Assembly: GCF_947496385.1 (NCBI RefSeq)
Contig: NZ_CANMCP010000003.1
Location: forward strand, 310,001 to 374,000
DNA: 64,000 nucleotides
Origin: an uncultured Croceicoccus sp.
GTDB lineage: Bacteria; Pseudomonadota; Alphaproteobacteria; Sphingomonadales; Sphingomonadaceae
Reading direction: 5' to 3'
Shown: piece after piece, positions 33,294-41,493 of the stretch
Position numbering within the stretch: the first letter of the stretch is position 1
How the letters are laid out: each line of letters opens with the position of its first letter
Notes under the pieces: generated by a model
Told to the model about the DNA's origin: nothing
Seen by the model: the letters and a program-made list of their open reading frames with translations, nothing else
Database searches by the model: none
Made by a program: the position numbers and the translations under genes

Positions 33294-34709
33294 TTGCGCC
33301 GCCGGCTGTCCATCCTGTCGCGCCGGATATTGCCGCGCAGCCTGCAGGGGCAGATGCTGCTCGCGGTCGCGCTCGCGCTGCTTTTGGGTCAGGCGATCAG
33401 CGCGGTCATCATCTACCGCGCGGAGGTTGCGCGGGCCGACAATTCGATCGCCCACACGCTGGCCTTCCGCCTGATCGGGGCGCAGGCCTTCGACGCGCGC
33501 CGGGATGCGATGCGCGGCATGCGAGGCAGAGGCACGCGCCGCTCCATGGGGCTCGTCTCCGCAAATGTTTCGCCGCGCACGTCGCAGGACCGCATGCGCG
33601 GCAATCTGCAGGAGCGCCTCGCGCAAGTGCTGAGCGAGCAGGGCATTGCCTTTACCGCGCTCGATGTCTTCGAACGTCCGCTCGCCGACGACCCCCCGGC
33701 GCAGAATTTCCTTCGCCGCCGGTTCGGCGCCTCCCCGCCGCCCGACCGGTCGCAGGTGATCGTCGCCGCGATGCGCCCCGCAGGTGCCAGCCACTGGATC
33801 GTGGCGCGCGATCTTCCGCCTGCGCGCACCGGGCGTTTCGTGCGCCTGCTGCTGTTGCAGACGGTGCTGACCTATATCGTGCTGGTCGGCGCGATCGCAT
33901 TGCTGCTGCGCCGGATTACCGGACCGTTGAAGGCGTTGACCGGCAGGGTCGAGGATTTTTCGCGCGATCCCGCCATGTCGGCCGACGCGCGGGTGCAGCC
34001 CGCCGGCCCGACCGACACGCGCCGGCTGATCATCGCGCATAACCGGATGGAACAGCGGATCGGCGCGCTTCTCGATGAAAAGAACGTGATGCTGGGCGCG
34101 ATCGGCCACGATCTGAAGACGCCGCTCGCCGCGCTGCGCGTCCGCATCGAATCGGTGGAGGACGAGGACGAGCGCGCCCGCATGGCCGCCACGATCGAGG
34201 ATATCGTGCGCACGCTTGACGACATCCTGTCGCTCGCGCGGGTGGGGCGGCCGTCCGACCCGCTCGAAACGACGGAACTGTCGGCGCTCGTCGTATCGGT
34301 CGTCGAAGAGTTCGAGGACATGGGCGACCCGGTCGAGCTGGGCGAGACGCAGCGTATCGTGCTCCCGCTGCGCGCGACATGGCTACGCCGGGCGCTCCGC
34401 AATCTGATCGGGAATGCGGTGCGCTATGCCGGCGGTGCCGACGTATCGGTGGAACGGCGCGGCAATCGCGCCATCGTGCGCGTCATGGACCGGGGACCGG
34501 GCATTCCCGACGGGCAGATTTCCGCGATGATGGAGCCGTTCGCGCGGGGCGATCCGTCGCGCAATCGCGGCACCGGCGGCGCGGGCCTCGGCCTGACGCT
34601 GGCCCGCGCGATCGCGGAGCAGCACGGGGGCACGCTCATCCTCGCCAATCGCGACGCGGATGATGGCGGGGCGACGGGCTTGTGCGCGGAATTGTCGCTG
34701 CCGGTGTAG
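33294..34709 (+). CDS. HisKA sensor histidine kinase
   Basis: 471 aa, starting at a TTG 4 nt after the regulator stop; the next in-frame ATG would remove the basic N-terminus and part of the first helix. Two transmembrane helices (22-42 and 185-206) frame a periplasmic domain of about 140 residues that is Arg/Met-rich around 70-100 (DAMRGMRGRGTRRSM). A HAMP-like segment follows, then the dimerisation helix with phospho-acceptor His272 in IGHDLKTPLAALR, the N box LRNLIGNAVRYAG, and G boxes VMDRGPGIP and GGAGLGL. EnvZ-like architecture. The Met/Arg-rich sensor loop might bind a metal; that is speculation. Confidence 0.93.
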   Translation: MRRRLSILSRRILPRSLQGQMLLAVALALLLGQAISAVIIYRAEVARADNSIAHTLAFRLIGAQAFDARRDAMRGMRGRGTRRSMGLVSANVSPRTSQDRMRGNLQERLAQVLSEQGIAFTALDVFERPLADDPPAQNFLRRRFGASPPPDRSQVIVAAMRPAGASHWIVARDLPPARTGRFVRLLLLQTVLTYIVLVGAIALLLRRITGPLKALTGRVEDFSRDPAMSADARVQPAGPTDTRRLIIAHNRMEQRIGALLDEKNVMLGAIGHDLKTPLAALRVRIESVEDEDERARMAATIEDIVRTLDDILSLARVGRPSDPLETTELSALVVSVVEEFEDMGDPVELGETQRIVLPLRATWLRRALRNLIGNAVRYAGGADVSVERRGNRAIVRVMDRGPGIPDGQISAMMEPFARGDPSRNRGTGGAGLGLTLARAIAEQHGGTLILANRDADDGGATGLCAELSLPV

Positions 34710-34765
34710 GCCGCGAGCGCTTCGCCCTTGCCGCCCGCAGCGACAGCCGCCATGCAGGGGGCGGC

Positions 34766-36547
34766 ATGAGCGAAGCTTTCATCCTTCTCGACGATGCGCG
34801 TCCGCTGGCGGAAAATCCCGCTCCGGCGCGGCTCTATCGCGGGCCGCGGGCGACGTTCGTCGCGCGGCGCGGGGACGAGGTCGCACCGGCGCTTGCCGCC
34901 GCGCGCGAGGCGCTTGTCGCCGGGCACCATGTCGCAGGCCAGATCGCCTACGATGCCGGGCTCGCGCTCGAACCGCGGCTGGCGCCGCTTACCCGCGCAG
35001 GTGATGCGCCGCTCGTTTGGCTCGCCGCGTTCGATCGCTGCGACACGATTCCGGCGGGCGACGTGCCGCAATGGCTGGCGGCGCGGATTGCGGAGAACGA
35101 ATTGCCGCCGTCGCATCTCTCCCCGCTCCGTCCCGCGTGCAAATTCGACGAATACGCCCGCCGTTTCGCCGCGCTGCGCGACGCGATCGAGGCCGGCGAT
35201 ATCTATCAGGCGAATCTGACCTTTCCGCTGTCGGGGCGCTGGTGCGGCGATCCGCTCGCCATCTATGCCGCGATCCGGGGGCGCGCGGCGGCGGGGCACG
35301 GCGGCATCGTGTTCGACGGCACCGACTGGACGCTGTCCTTCTCGCCCGAGCTGTTCTTTGCGGTCATGGACGGCACCGTCACGATGAAACCGATGAAGGG
35401 CACCCGCCCGCGCGGCGCCACACCGGAGGAGGACAGCGCGCTCGCCGATGCACTTTTCCAGAGCGGAAAGGACCGGGCCGAAAACCTGATGATCACCGAT
35501 CTGATGCGCAACGACATCAGCCGCGTCGCCGTGCCGGGCAGCGTGCGCGTGGCGGCCCCCTTCGCCATCGAAACATACCCGACCGTGCATCAGATGGTAA
35601 CGACGATCACCGCGGATCTGGCGCCGGGCCGCGACGCCGGCGACGTGCTGCGCGCGCTCATGCCCTGCGGCTCGATCACCGGCGCGCCGAAGATCCGGGC
35701 GATGGAGCTGATCCACCGGGAGGAGGACGCGGCGAGGGGCGTGTATTGCGGAGCCGTCGGGCGGTTCGACCCCGATGGCGATGCCGCGTTCAACGTGGCG
35801 ATCCGCACCTTGCGCCTCGATGCGGGGGGCGATGCGATATTGGGCGTGGGCTCGGCGATTACCGCGGGATCCAATGCGCGGGCCGAATGGGACGAATGCT
35901 TGGTGAAGGGGCGGTTCGCGTCGGCGGATCTGGCGCCTTTCCACCTGATCGAGACGATGCATTTCGATCCGCTGATCGGTGTGCCGATGGTCGAACGCCA
36001 CCTCGAACGGTTGAAGCAGAGTGCGCATGCGCTCGGCTTTGCCTGCGACCGCCATGCCATTCGCAACGACATCCAAGCGTTCTGCTTTACCCACCGCGAA
36101 CCGGCGCGTTTGCGCGTGATGCTGGCGCAGGACGGATCCTGGACGCTGGAGGGGGGCGCCATGCCCGACCCGCTGACGCAGCCGGTGCCCTGCATGCCCC
36201 ACGACTTGCCGGTGGAGGCGGATGACTGGCGCCTGTCGCACAAGACCAGCCTGCGCGATTTATACGATGCGGCGCGGTTCGCGGCGGCGGGTCTCGGCGC
36301 GGAGGAGGCGGTGCTGGTCCGGCATGACGGGCGCGTGACCGAGGGCAGCTTCACCAATATCTTTGTCGAACGCGATGGTGCATGGCTGACCCCGCCTGCA
36401 TCGCTCGGGCTGTTGCCGGGAGTCATGCGGCAGAAACTGCTCGACGAAGGGGTGGCACGGGAGGCGGAATTGACGCTCGACGATCTGAAGGACGGTTTTC
36501 ACATTGGCAACGCCCTTCGCGGCATGATGCGGGCACGGCTGATATGA
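34766..36547 (+). CDS. pabB: Fused aminodeoxychorismate synthase component I / aminodeoxychorismate lyase (PabB-PabC)
   Basis: 593 aa from the ATG at 34766, with AGGGG upstream. The first 375 or so residues are a chorismate-binding PabB domain: GDIYQANLTFPL, KPMKGTRPRGATPEED, ENLMITDLMRND and CGSITGAPKIRAMELI. A class IV aminotransferase-like PabC domain follows, with LSHKTSLRD (PLP lysine), TEGSFTNIFVE and LLPGVMR. Together they convert chorismate to 4-amino-4-deoxychorismate and on to p-aminobenzoate for folate. The glutaminase partner PabA is not nearby. Fusion of the two steps is common in this bacterial group. Its end overlaps the aminotransferase start by 4 nt; first gene of a four-gene set. 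Confidence 0.95.
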   Translation: MSEAFILLDDARPLAENPAPARLYRGPRATFVARRGDEVAPALAAAREALVAGHHVAGQIAYDAGLALEPRLAPLTRAGDAPLVWLAAFDRCDTIPAGDVPQWLAARIAENELPPSHLSPLRPACKFDEYARRFAALRDAIEAGDIYQANLTFPLSGRWCGDPLAIYAAIRGRAAAGHGGIVFDGTDWTLSFSPELFFAVMDGTVTMKPMKGTRPRGATPEEDSALADALFQSGKDRAENLMITDLMRNDISRVAVPGSVRVAAPFAIETYPTVHQMVTTITADLAPGRDAGDVLRALMPCGSITGAPKIRAMELIHREEDAARGVYCGAVGRFDPDGDAAFNVAIRTLRLDAGGDAILGVGSAITAGSNARAEWDECLVKGRFASADLAPFHLIETMHFDPLIGVPMVERHLERLKQSAHALGFACDRHAIRNDIQAFCFTHREPARLRVMLAQDGSWTLEGGAMPDPLTQPVPCMPHDLPVEADDWRLSHKTSLRDLYDAARFAAAGLGAEEAVLVRHDGRVTEGSFTNIFVERDGAWLTPPASLGLLPGVMRQKLLDEGVAREAELTLDDLKDGFHIGNALRGMMRARLI

Positions 36548-37755
36548 CGCAGGCGCAGGCTTCGGCGGACCGGATCTCCGCCGCACTGGCGCGCATCGCC
36601 CCGTCACAGACCACCGCGATGACCGACCGCGCCACCGCAATGCGGGCCGAGGGGCGCGACATCGTGTCGCTCTCCGTGGGGGAGCCCGATTTCGCCACCC
36701 CGGCCCATGTGGTCGAGGCGGTGAAGGATGCGCTGGACCAAGGCGCCACGAAATATACGCCGGTGGGCGGCACCGCGGCGATGAAGCGGGCCGCCGCGCT
36801 GCATTTCACGCGCGATCTCGGCATCGCCGCGACGCCCGCCGACGTCACGGTCAGCGCGGGCGGGAAACAGGCGATCTTCCACGCGCTGCTCGCCACGATC
36901 GATCCGGGTGACGAGGTGCTCATCCCCGCGCCGTGGTGGGTGAGCTATCCCGAAATCGCGCGGTTCGCGGGCGCAAATGTGGTGCCATTGCCGACCACGG
37001 CGGCGGACGGTTTTCGCATTTCGGCAGAGCAGCTTGCGAACGCGATCACGCCTGCGACACGCTGGCTCCTGCTCAACAGCCCCGGCAATCCGACCGGCGC
37101 GGTGTACACGGCGGACGATCTTCGCGCGCTGGCCGACGTGCTGGACCGGCACGCGCGTATCATGGTGATGAGCGACGATATTTACGCGCCGCTGCGCTAT
37201 GGCGATACGCCGCATGCGACGCTCGCGGCGCTGCGCCCCGATCTGGCGGACCGCATCCTCACCGTGTCGGGCGTGTCGAAAAGCCATGCGATGACCGGCT
37301 TTCGCATCGGCGTCGCGACCGGGCCCGGCTGGCTGATCCGGGCGATGGAACGGCTCCAGTCGCACAGCAGCGGCAATCCCTGCTCGATCAGCCAGGCCGG
37401 CGCGGTCGCCGCGTTCGAAGGGCCGCAGGATTTCCTGTCCGACTGGCGCGCGATTTTCCGGGCGCGGCGCGACCGGGTGGTGGAGGCGATCAATGCGATT
37501 CCCGGCCTGTCGACCCCGGTGCCGGATGGGGCGTTTTACTGCTTCGTCGATGCCGCGCCGCTCATCGGCGAGGGTTGCGAGGATGACAATGCGCTGGCGT
37601 TGCACATGCTCGAACATGGGGTCGCGGTGGTCGCGGCCTCGGCATTTGGCGGGGCGCATTGCGGAATACAGGGGTTCCGGGTCAGCTTCGCCGCCGACGA
37701 TGACAGCCTCACAGAGGCGCTCACCCGCATGGAAAGGGCCGTGGCCGCATTATGA
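36544..37755 (+). CDS. Class I/II aminotransferase, aspartate aminotransferase-like
   Basis: 403 aa, ATG overlapping the pabBC stop (ATGA). Fold type I landmarks: VSLSVGEPDFATPAHV at the start, PAPWWVSYPEIARFAGA, LNSPGNPTGAVY, DDIYAPLRY, and the PLP lysine in VSGVSKSHAMTGFRIG; the C-terminal Arg is in GFRVSFA. This is the subgroup Ib aspartate/prephenate aminotransferase type, which moves amino groups between aspartate or similar acids and 2-oxoglutarate. Substrate preference is not certain. It lies inside the pabBC-rluA-arfB gene set with overlapping ends on both sides. Confidence 0.93.
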   Translation: MTQAQASADRISAALARIAPSQTTAMTDRATAMRAEGRDIVSLSVGEPDFATPAHVVEAVKDALDQGATKYTPVGGTAAMKRAAALHFTRDLGIAATPADVTVSAGGKQAIFHALLATIDPGDEVLIPAPWWVSYPEIARFAGANVVPLPTTAADGFRISAEQLANAITPATRWLLLNSPGNPTGAVYTADDLRALADVLDRHARIMVMSDDIYAPLRYGDTPHATLAALRPDLADRILTVSGVSKSHAMTGFRIGVATGPGWLIRAMERLQSHSSGNPCSISQAGAVAAFEGPQDFLSDWRAIFRARRDRVVEAINAIPGLSTPVPDGAFYCFVDAAPLIGEGCEDDNALALHMLEHGVAVVAASAFGGAHCGIQGFRVSFAADDDSLTEALTRMERAVAAL

Positions 37756-38450
37756 CCGACATTCCCATCCTGTTCGAGGATGCCGAGGCGCTGATCATCG
37801 ACAAGCCGGCGGGGCTGCCGGTGGACCGGCCGCGCAATCGCGCGCCCTCGCTCGCGGACCGGCTCGGCGCTCTGACGCTAGGCTTTGCGCGGGAACCGGT
37901 GCCGGTGCACAGGCTCGACACCGATACGTCGGGCTGCCTGCTGCTCGCCCGCAATCCCAAGGCGCTGAAACGGCTGTCCCGCGCGTTCGAGGAACGGATC
38001 GTGGAGAAGACCTATCTCGGCATCGTGAGCACCGAACTGGCCGAGGCGGAGGGCGAGATTGCCCTGTCGCTGAGCAAGGTCAGCAGTGAGAAGGATGGCT
38101 GGCGCATGATCGCGGCGAAGAAGGGGAAGCCCGCGCTGACCCGGTGGCGCCGGATCGCGGTGCGCGACGGGTTGAGCCTGGTTGAATTCCGGCCCGAGAC
38201 CGGCCGCACCCATCAGATCCGCATCCATGCACAACACGGGCTGGGCGCGGCATTGCTGGGCGATCCGGTCTATGGACGGCCGGACGCCCGCGCGCGCCGC
38301 ACGATGCTGCATGCCGCCGCGCTGTGCGTGCCCCGCGATAACAAGCCCGCCATCGCGGCACGCGCGCCCTTCCCGCGCGCCTTCGCGGATCTTGGCTTTG
38401 ACGATCCGGGACCGGCCCCCCGCGACGAGGCGCGGCGAGAGGCCGAGTGA
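37752..38450 (+). CDS. RluA-family pseudouridine synthase
   Basis: 232 aa, with 4-nt overlaps at both ends. There is no S4 domain, so it resembles the compact RluA/TruC type. Catalytic Asp lies in PVHRLDTDTSGCLLLARN (HRLDxxTSG motif), and FRPETGRTHQIRIH is the second family block. It isomerises uridines to pseudouridine in rRNA or tRNA; whether it hits 23S position 746, tRNA position 32 or another site cannot be told. Co-transcribed with arfB, a ribosome rescue factor, which gives the pair a translation theme. Confidence 0.93.
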   Translation: MTDIPILFEDAEALIIDKPAGLPVDRPRNRAPSLADRLGALTLGFAREPVPVHRLDTDTSGCLLLARNPKALKRLSRAFEERIVEKTYLGIVSTELAEAEGEIALSLSKVSSEKDGWRMIAAKKGKPALTRWRRIAVRDGLSLVEFRPETGRTHQIRIHAQHGLGAALLGDPVYGRPDARARRTMLHAAALCVPRDNKPAIAARAPFPRAFADLGFDDPGPAPRDEARREAE

Positions 38451-38863
38451 CCGGCGGATCGATCATCGACCGCGCCCACGCCCTGGCCGAAGAACGTTTC
38501 GTCACGGCGTCGGGGCCGGGCGGGCAGAACGTGAACAAGGTCGCGACCGCGGTGCAGTTGCGGGTCAACATCTATGCGCTCGGCCTGCCGCCGCCGATCT
38601 TTCACCGGCTGAAGCAACTGGCGGGAAGCCGCCTGACGCAGTCGGGCGACCTGCTCATCGACGCGCGCCGTCACCGCACGCAGGACGCCAACCGCAGCGA
38701 TGCGCGCCAGAGGCTGACCGATTTGCTCGAAGAGGCACGCCGGCAGCCCAAGACGCGCGCGAAGACCCGCGTGAACCGCATCGGCAAGGTGCAGCGATTG
38801 AAGAAGAAGAAGGAACGCGGAGCGGTCAAGGAGAAACGCGGGCGCGTCACCGGCTGGGACTAG
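38447..38863 (+). CDS. arfB: Alternative ribosome-rescue factor / peptidyl-tRNA hydrolase ArfB
   Basis: 138 aa from a GTG overlapping the previous stop. The release-factor catalytic domain carries GGQ in TASGPGGQNVNKVATAV, and the strongly basic tail (KTRAKTRVNRIGKVQRLKKKKERG, best seen in QRLKKKKERG) is the part that enters the empty mRNA channel of stalled ribosomes. This is the YaeJ/ICT1 family, about 140 aa as expected. It hydrolyses peptidyl-tRNA on non-stop complexes in the cytosol. Last gene of the pabBC operon; its stop codon shares the palindrome CTAG with the convergent lipoprotein gene. Confidence 0.96.
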   Translation: MTGGSIIDRAHALAEERFVTASGPGGQNVNKVATAVQLRVNIYALGLPPPIFHRLKQLAGSRLTQSGDLLIDARRHRTQDANRSDARQRLTDLLEEARRQPKTRAKTRVNRIGKVQRLKKKKERGAVKEKRGRVTGWD

Positions 38864-39066
38864 TCCGGCGCGTCGAGGCCGGTTTCATCGGCCGAGGCGG
38901 GGTCGGCGGGCGGGGCATCCTGCGTTTCGTCGGCGGGCAGCATCGCCGCCGCATCGGCGAGGAACGCGGCCTCGTCCTGCGGCGGGGCGGGATCGGGGGT
39001 GGTGTCCTGCCCGCCGCACGATGCCAGCATCGCGGCGATCGTCACGGCGGGCAGGATGCGTCGCAT
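38860..39066 (-). CDS. Small acidic lipoprotein, unknown function
   Basis: 68 aa from the ATG at 39066. The signal peptide ends in LASC with lipidated Cys17. The mature chain is short, Pro/Asp/Ala-rich and probably unstructured. It lies 10 nt downstream of another acidic lipoprotein gene and is presumably co-transcribed. Its stop codon TAG overlaps the arfB TAG on the other strand in the sequence CTAG. No family is recognised. Compositional similarity to the other two acidic lipoproteins of the window is clear but could be convergent. Confidence 0.65.
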   Translation of the reverse strand: MRRILPAVTIAAMLASCGGQDTTPDPAPPQDEAAFLADAAAMLPADETQDAPPADPASADETGLDAPD

Positions 39067-39076
39067 GGCGCGGACC

Positions 39077-39388
39077 TTACCGTGCGTCCTGCGCATCCTC
39101 GTTCATCGCGGCGGTCAGGTCGTCGGCGGCCATGGCGGCATCGTCGGCGACGGCTTCGGCGGCGGGGGTTTCGACCGTTTCGGGGGTCTCGCGCGGTTCG
39201 GGGCCGGCCATGTCGTCGGCCATCGCGGGATTGACGGCGGGATCCTCGCCCATGCCGGGCTCCATCATGACCTCGTCGGCGGGCATCTCGACATTGTCGG
39301 CCTCGGCAGGCGCGTCGGCATCGTCGGTCGATCCGCAGGCGGACAGGGCGAAGCTTGCTACGCCGGCGAAAAGAACAAGTTTCTTCAT
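39077..39388 (-). CDS. Acidic Met/Glu/Pro-rich lipoprotein, unknown function
   Basis: 103 aa, with AGGA eight nt before the ATG. The signal peptide ends in LSAC with lipidated Cys18. The mature region is very acidic with repeated Ala-Glu, Pro-Glu and Met-Asp elements, low complexity and no catalytic motif. The opening (MKKLVLFAG) and overall design resemble the 90-aa lipoprotein at 14.6 kb. The 108-nt region upstream is shared with the divergent arsR/methyltransferase gene, so its expression may be influenced by that regulator; this is inference only. Confidence 0.75.
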   Translation of the reverse strand: MKKLVLFAGVASFALSACGSTDDADAPAEADNVEMPADEVMMEPGMGEDPAVNPAMADDMAGPEPRETPETVETPAAEAVADDAAMAADDLTAAMNEDAQDAR

Positions 39389-39459
39389 GGGTTCGATCCT
39401 TCACGGATAGGGGGTTGTGACGCAATTCCCCTAATGCGCGCGCTGAGTCTCCGCAATCG

Positions 39460-39488
39460 TTGCAAACATATAAAGCTTCCTTTATATG
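39460..39488 (+). promoter_or_regulatory. Promoter overlapped by a perfect 9-bp inverted repeat (operator) of the met operon
   Basis: CATATAAAG (39467-39475) and CTTTATATG (39480-39488) form a perfect inverted repeat with a CTTC spacer. A -35 TTGCAA (39460-39465) and -10 TATATG (39483-39488) with a 17-nt spacer overlap it completely. The predicted start is within a few nt of the ATG at 39497. Repression by the downstream ArsR-type product is the natural reading. Confidence 0.65.
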
Positions 39489-39496
39489 ATGACGCC

Positions 39497-40549
39497 ATGA
39501 CCATCGGCGATCTTCTTCGCGCACTCGACGATCCGACGCGGCTGCGGCTGCTGCGGCTGTTGTCGCGCATGGAGCTTGCGGTGGGCGAACTGGCCGAGGT
39601 GCTGGATCAGAGCCAGCCGCGCATTTCGCGCCATGTCCGCATATTGACCGAGGCCGGCCTCGCCGAAAAGCGCAAGGAAGGAAGCTGGGTCTTCTTGCGC
39701 AGCCGCCTGCACGATCCGCTCGACGCGGCGCGCGGCGAATCGGCGGCGATGCGCGCGGCGGCGGACCGGCTCCTCGCCGCGGCGGAGCGCGAGGATAGCG
39801 CGTTCGCCGCCGAATGCGCAGCCGACCGCCAACGCCTCGACACGATCCGCACTGCGCGCGAGGCCAGCGCCGCCCGCTATTTCGAGCGTCATGCCGAGGA
39901 ATGGGATTCGCTGCGCAGCCTGCACGTCGCGGAGCGGGAGGTGGAGGCGGAACTCGCCCGCTTGCTGCGCGTCGGCGGCAGGGACGATGCCGAATCCGCC
40001 GACGGGGCGAGCCTGGGCGAACTGCTCGACGTCGGCACGGGCACCGGGCGCATGGCCGAATTGTTCGCGCCCGCCGCCGCCCATGTCGCAGGCATCGACA
40101 AGAGCCCGGAGATGCTGCGCCTCGCACGGACGCGGCTGCAAAATCTTTCCCCGGCGCGGCTTACCCTGCTGCAGGGGGATTTTCGTGCGCTGCCTTTTCC
40201 CGATGCGCGGTTCGACACGGTGTTGTTCCATCTCGTCCTCCATTATGCGCAGGCGCCGGAGGATGTTCTGGCCGAGGCGGCGCGCGTCACCCGGCCCGGC
40301 GGGCGTATCGCCATCGTCGATTTCGCCGCCCACCGGCACGAGGAATTGCGCGAAAGCCATGCCCATGCCCGGCTCGGCTTTACGGATACGCAGATGCACC
40401 AGCTCTTGACGCATGCGGGCTATACCCCTGCGGCCGACAGTACCCTTCCGGGCAAGGAGCTCACCGTCCGCATCTGGACGGGGCTTCGCGATGATATGCC
40501 CCTGATGACCCCGACCTCCGATTTTTCAGCGAAGGCCATGTCCCGATGA
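39497..40549 (+). CDS. ArsR-family regulator fused to a SAM-dependent methyltransferase
   Basis: 350 aa. Residues 1-90 are an ArsR winged helix (GDLLRALDDPTRLRLLRLL, ELAEVLDQSQPRISRHVRIL); the metal-binding Cys of ArsR/SmtB sensors are missing. Residues 140-330 are a class I methyltransferase: LLDVGTGTGRMAELF (SAM motif I), VAGIDKSPEMLRLAR, and FDTVLFHLVLHYAQAPE. It heads an operon with metF and the two metH halves, with 4-nt overlap to metF. Sensing SAM or S-adenosylhomocysteine through the methyltransferase-like domain, thus controlling methionine synthesis, is a strong inference; ArsR-type SAH sensors of the methionine cycle (SahR) are known. A perfect inverted repeat overlaps its promoter. 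No ribosome site is evident, and the mRNA may be leaderless. Confidence 0.9.
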   Translation: MTIGDLLRALDDPTRLRLLRLLSRMELAVGELAEVLDQSQPRISRHVRILTEAGLAEKRKEGSWVFLRSRLHDPLDAARGESAAMRAAADRLLAAAEREDSAFAAECAADRQRLDTIRTAREASAARYFERHAEEWDSLRSLHVAEREVEAELARLLRVGGRDDAESADGASLGELLDVGTGTGRMAELFAPAAAHVAGIDKSPEMLRLARTRLQNLSPARLTLLQGDFRALPFPDARFDTVLFHLVLHYAQAPEDVLAEAARVTRPGGRIAIVDFAAHRHEELRESHAHARLGFTDTQMHQLLTHAGYTPAADSTLPGKELTVRIWTGLRDDMPLMTPTSDFSAKAMSR

Positions 40550-41493
40550 CCGATCCCGTTTCCGTATCCCCTGCCGATTGCATCACCGCCGATGGCGTGC
40601 CCCTGTTCGCCAGCCTGCCCGGCGATATTGGCGTGTCCTTCGAATTCTTCCCGCCGAAGAGCGAGAAGATGGAAGCGCAGCTCTGGGACGCGGTGGAAAA
40701 GCTGGCCCCGCTGGCGCCCGAATTCGTGTCGGTCACCTATGGTGCGGGCGGATCGACGCGCGAACGCACCCATGCGACGGTCGAACGCATTATCCGTGAG
40801 GCGCGCATCCCCGCCGCCGCGCATCTGACCTGCGTGGAGGCGAGCAAGGACGACATTCGCCGCGTCGCCGAACAATATTGGGAGGCGGGCGTGCGCCATA
40901 TCGTCGCACTGCGCGGCGATCCGACCACGCCGGGCGGGCGGTTCGAACCGCATCCCGGCGGCTATGCCGGCGCGGCCGATCTCGTCGCCGGATTGAAGGC
41001 CATCGCTCCGTTCGAGATTTCGGTCGCCGCCTATCCCGAAACCCATCCCGAGGCGCAGAGCGCGCAAAGCGATATCGACAATCTGAAGCGCAAGCTGGAC
41101 GCGGGTGCCGACCGGGCGATCACGCAATTCTTCTTCCGGCCCGAATGCTTCCTCGATTTCCGGGACCGGCTCGCGGCGGACGGCGTCGATGCACCGCTGG
41201 TCCCCGGCATCTTGCCGGTGTCGAACGTGGCGCAGACGCGCAAGTTCGCGGCGCAGTGCGGGGCGCAGATCCCGGCGTGGATGGACGGATTGTTCGAAGG
41301 GCTGGACGAACGGCCCGGCGCGCGCAAGCTGGTCGCCGCGACGCTGGCGGCGGAATTCTGCCGCAGGCTTTACGCAGGCGGCGTGCGCGATTTCCATTTC
41401 TACACCTTGAACCGTGCGGACCTGTCCTACGCCATCTGCCACCTGCTGGGCCGCCGCCCGGTCGCTGCCGAGCAGACGGAGCAGGCCGCATGA
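40546..41493 (+). CDS. metF: 5,10-methylenetetrahydrofolate reductase
   Basis: 315 aa, ATG overlapping the previous stop. The TIM-barrel motifs are intact: ISFEFFPPKSEKME-like start (VSFEFFPPKSEKM), EFVSVTYGAGGSTRERT, HLTCVEASKDD, IVALRGDPTTPGG and AITQFFFRPE. FAD-dependent enzyme reducing 5,10-methylene-THF to 5-methyl-THF in the cytosol, the methyl donor for the metH products encoded next. All family residues seen; length normal. Expression is coupled to the ArsR-methyltransferase gene upstream. Confidence 0.97.
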   Translation: MTDPVSVSPADCITADGVPLFASLPGDIGVSFEFFPPKSEKMEAQLWDAVEKLAPLAPEFVSVTYGAGGSTRERTHATVERIIREARIPAAAHLTCVEASKDDIRRVAEQYWEAGVRHIVALRGDPTTPGGRFEPHPGGYAGAADLVAGLKAIAPFEISVAAYPETHPEAQSAQSDIDNLKRKLDAGADRAITQFFFRPECFLDFRDRLAADGVDAPLVPGILPVSNVAQTRKFAAQCGAQIPAWMDGLFEGLDERPGARKLVAATLAAEFCRRLYAGGVRDFHFYTLNRADLSYAICHLLGRRPVAAEQTEQAA

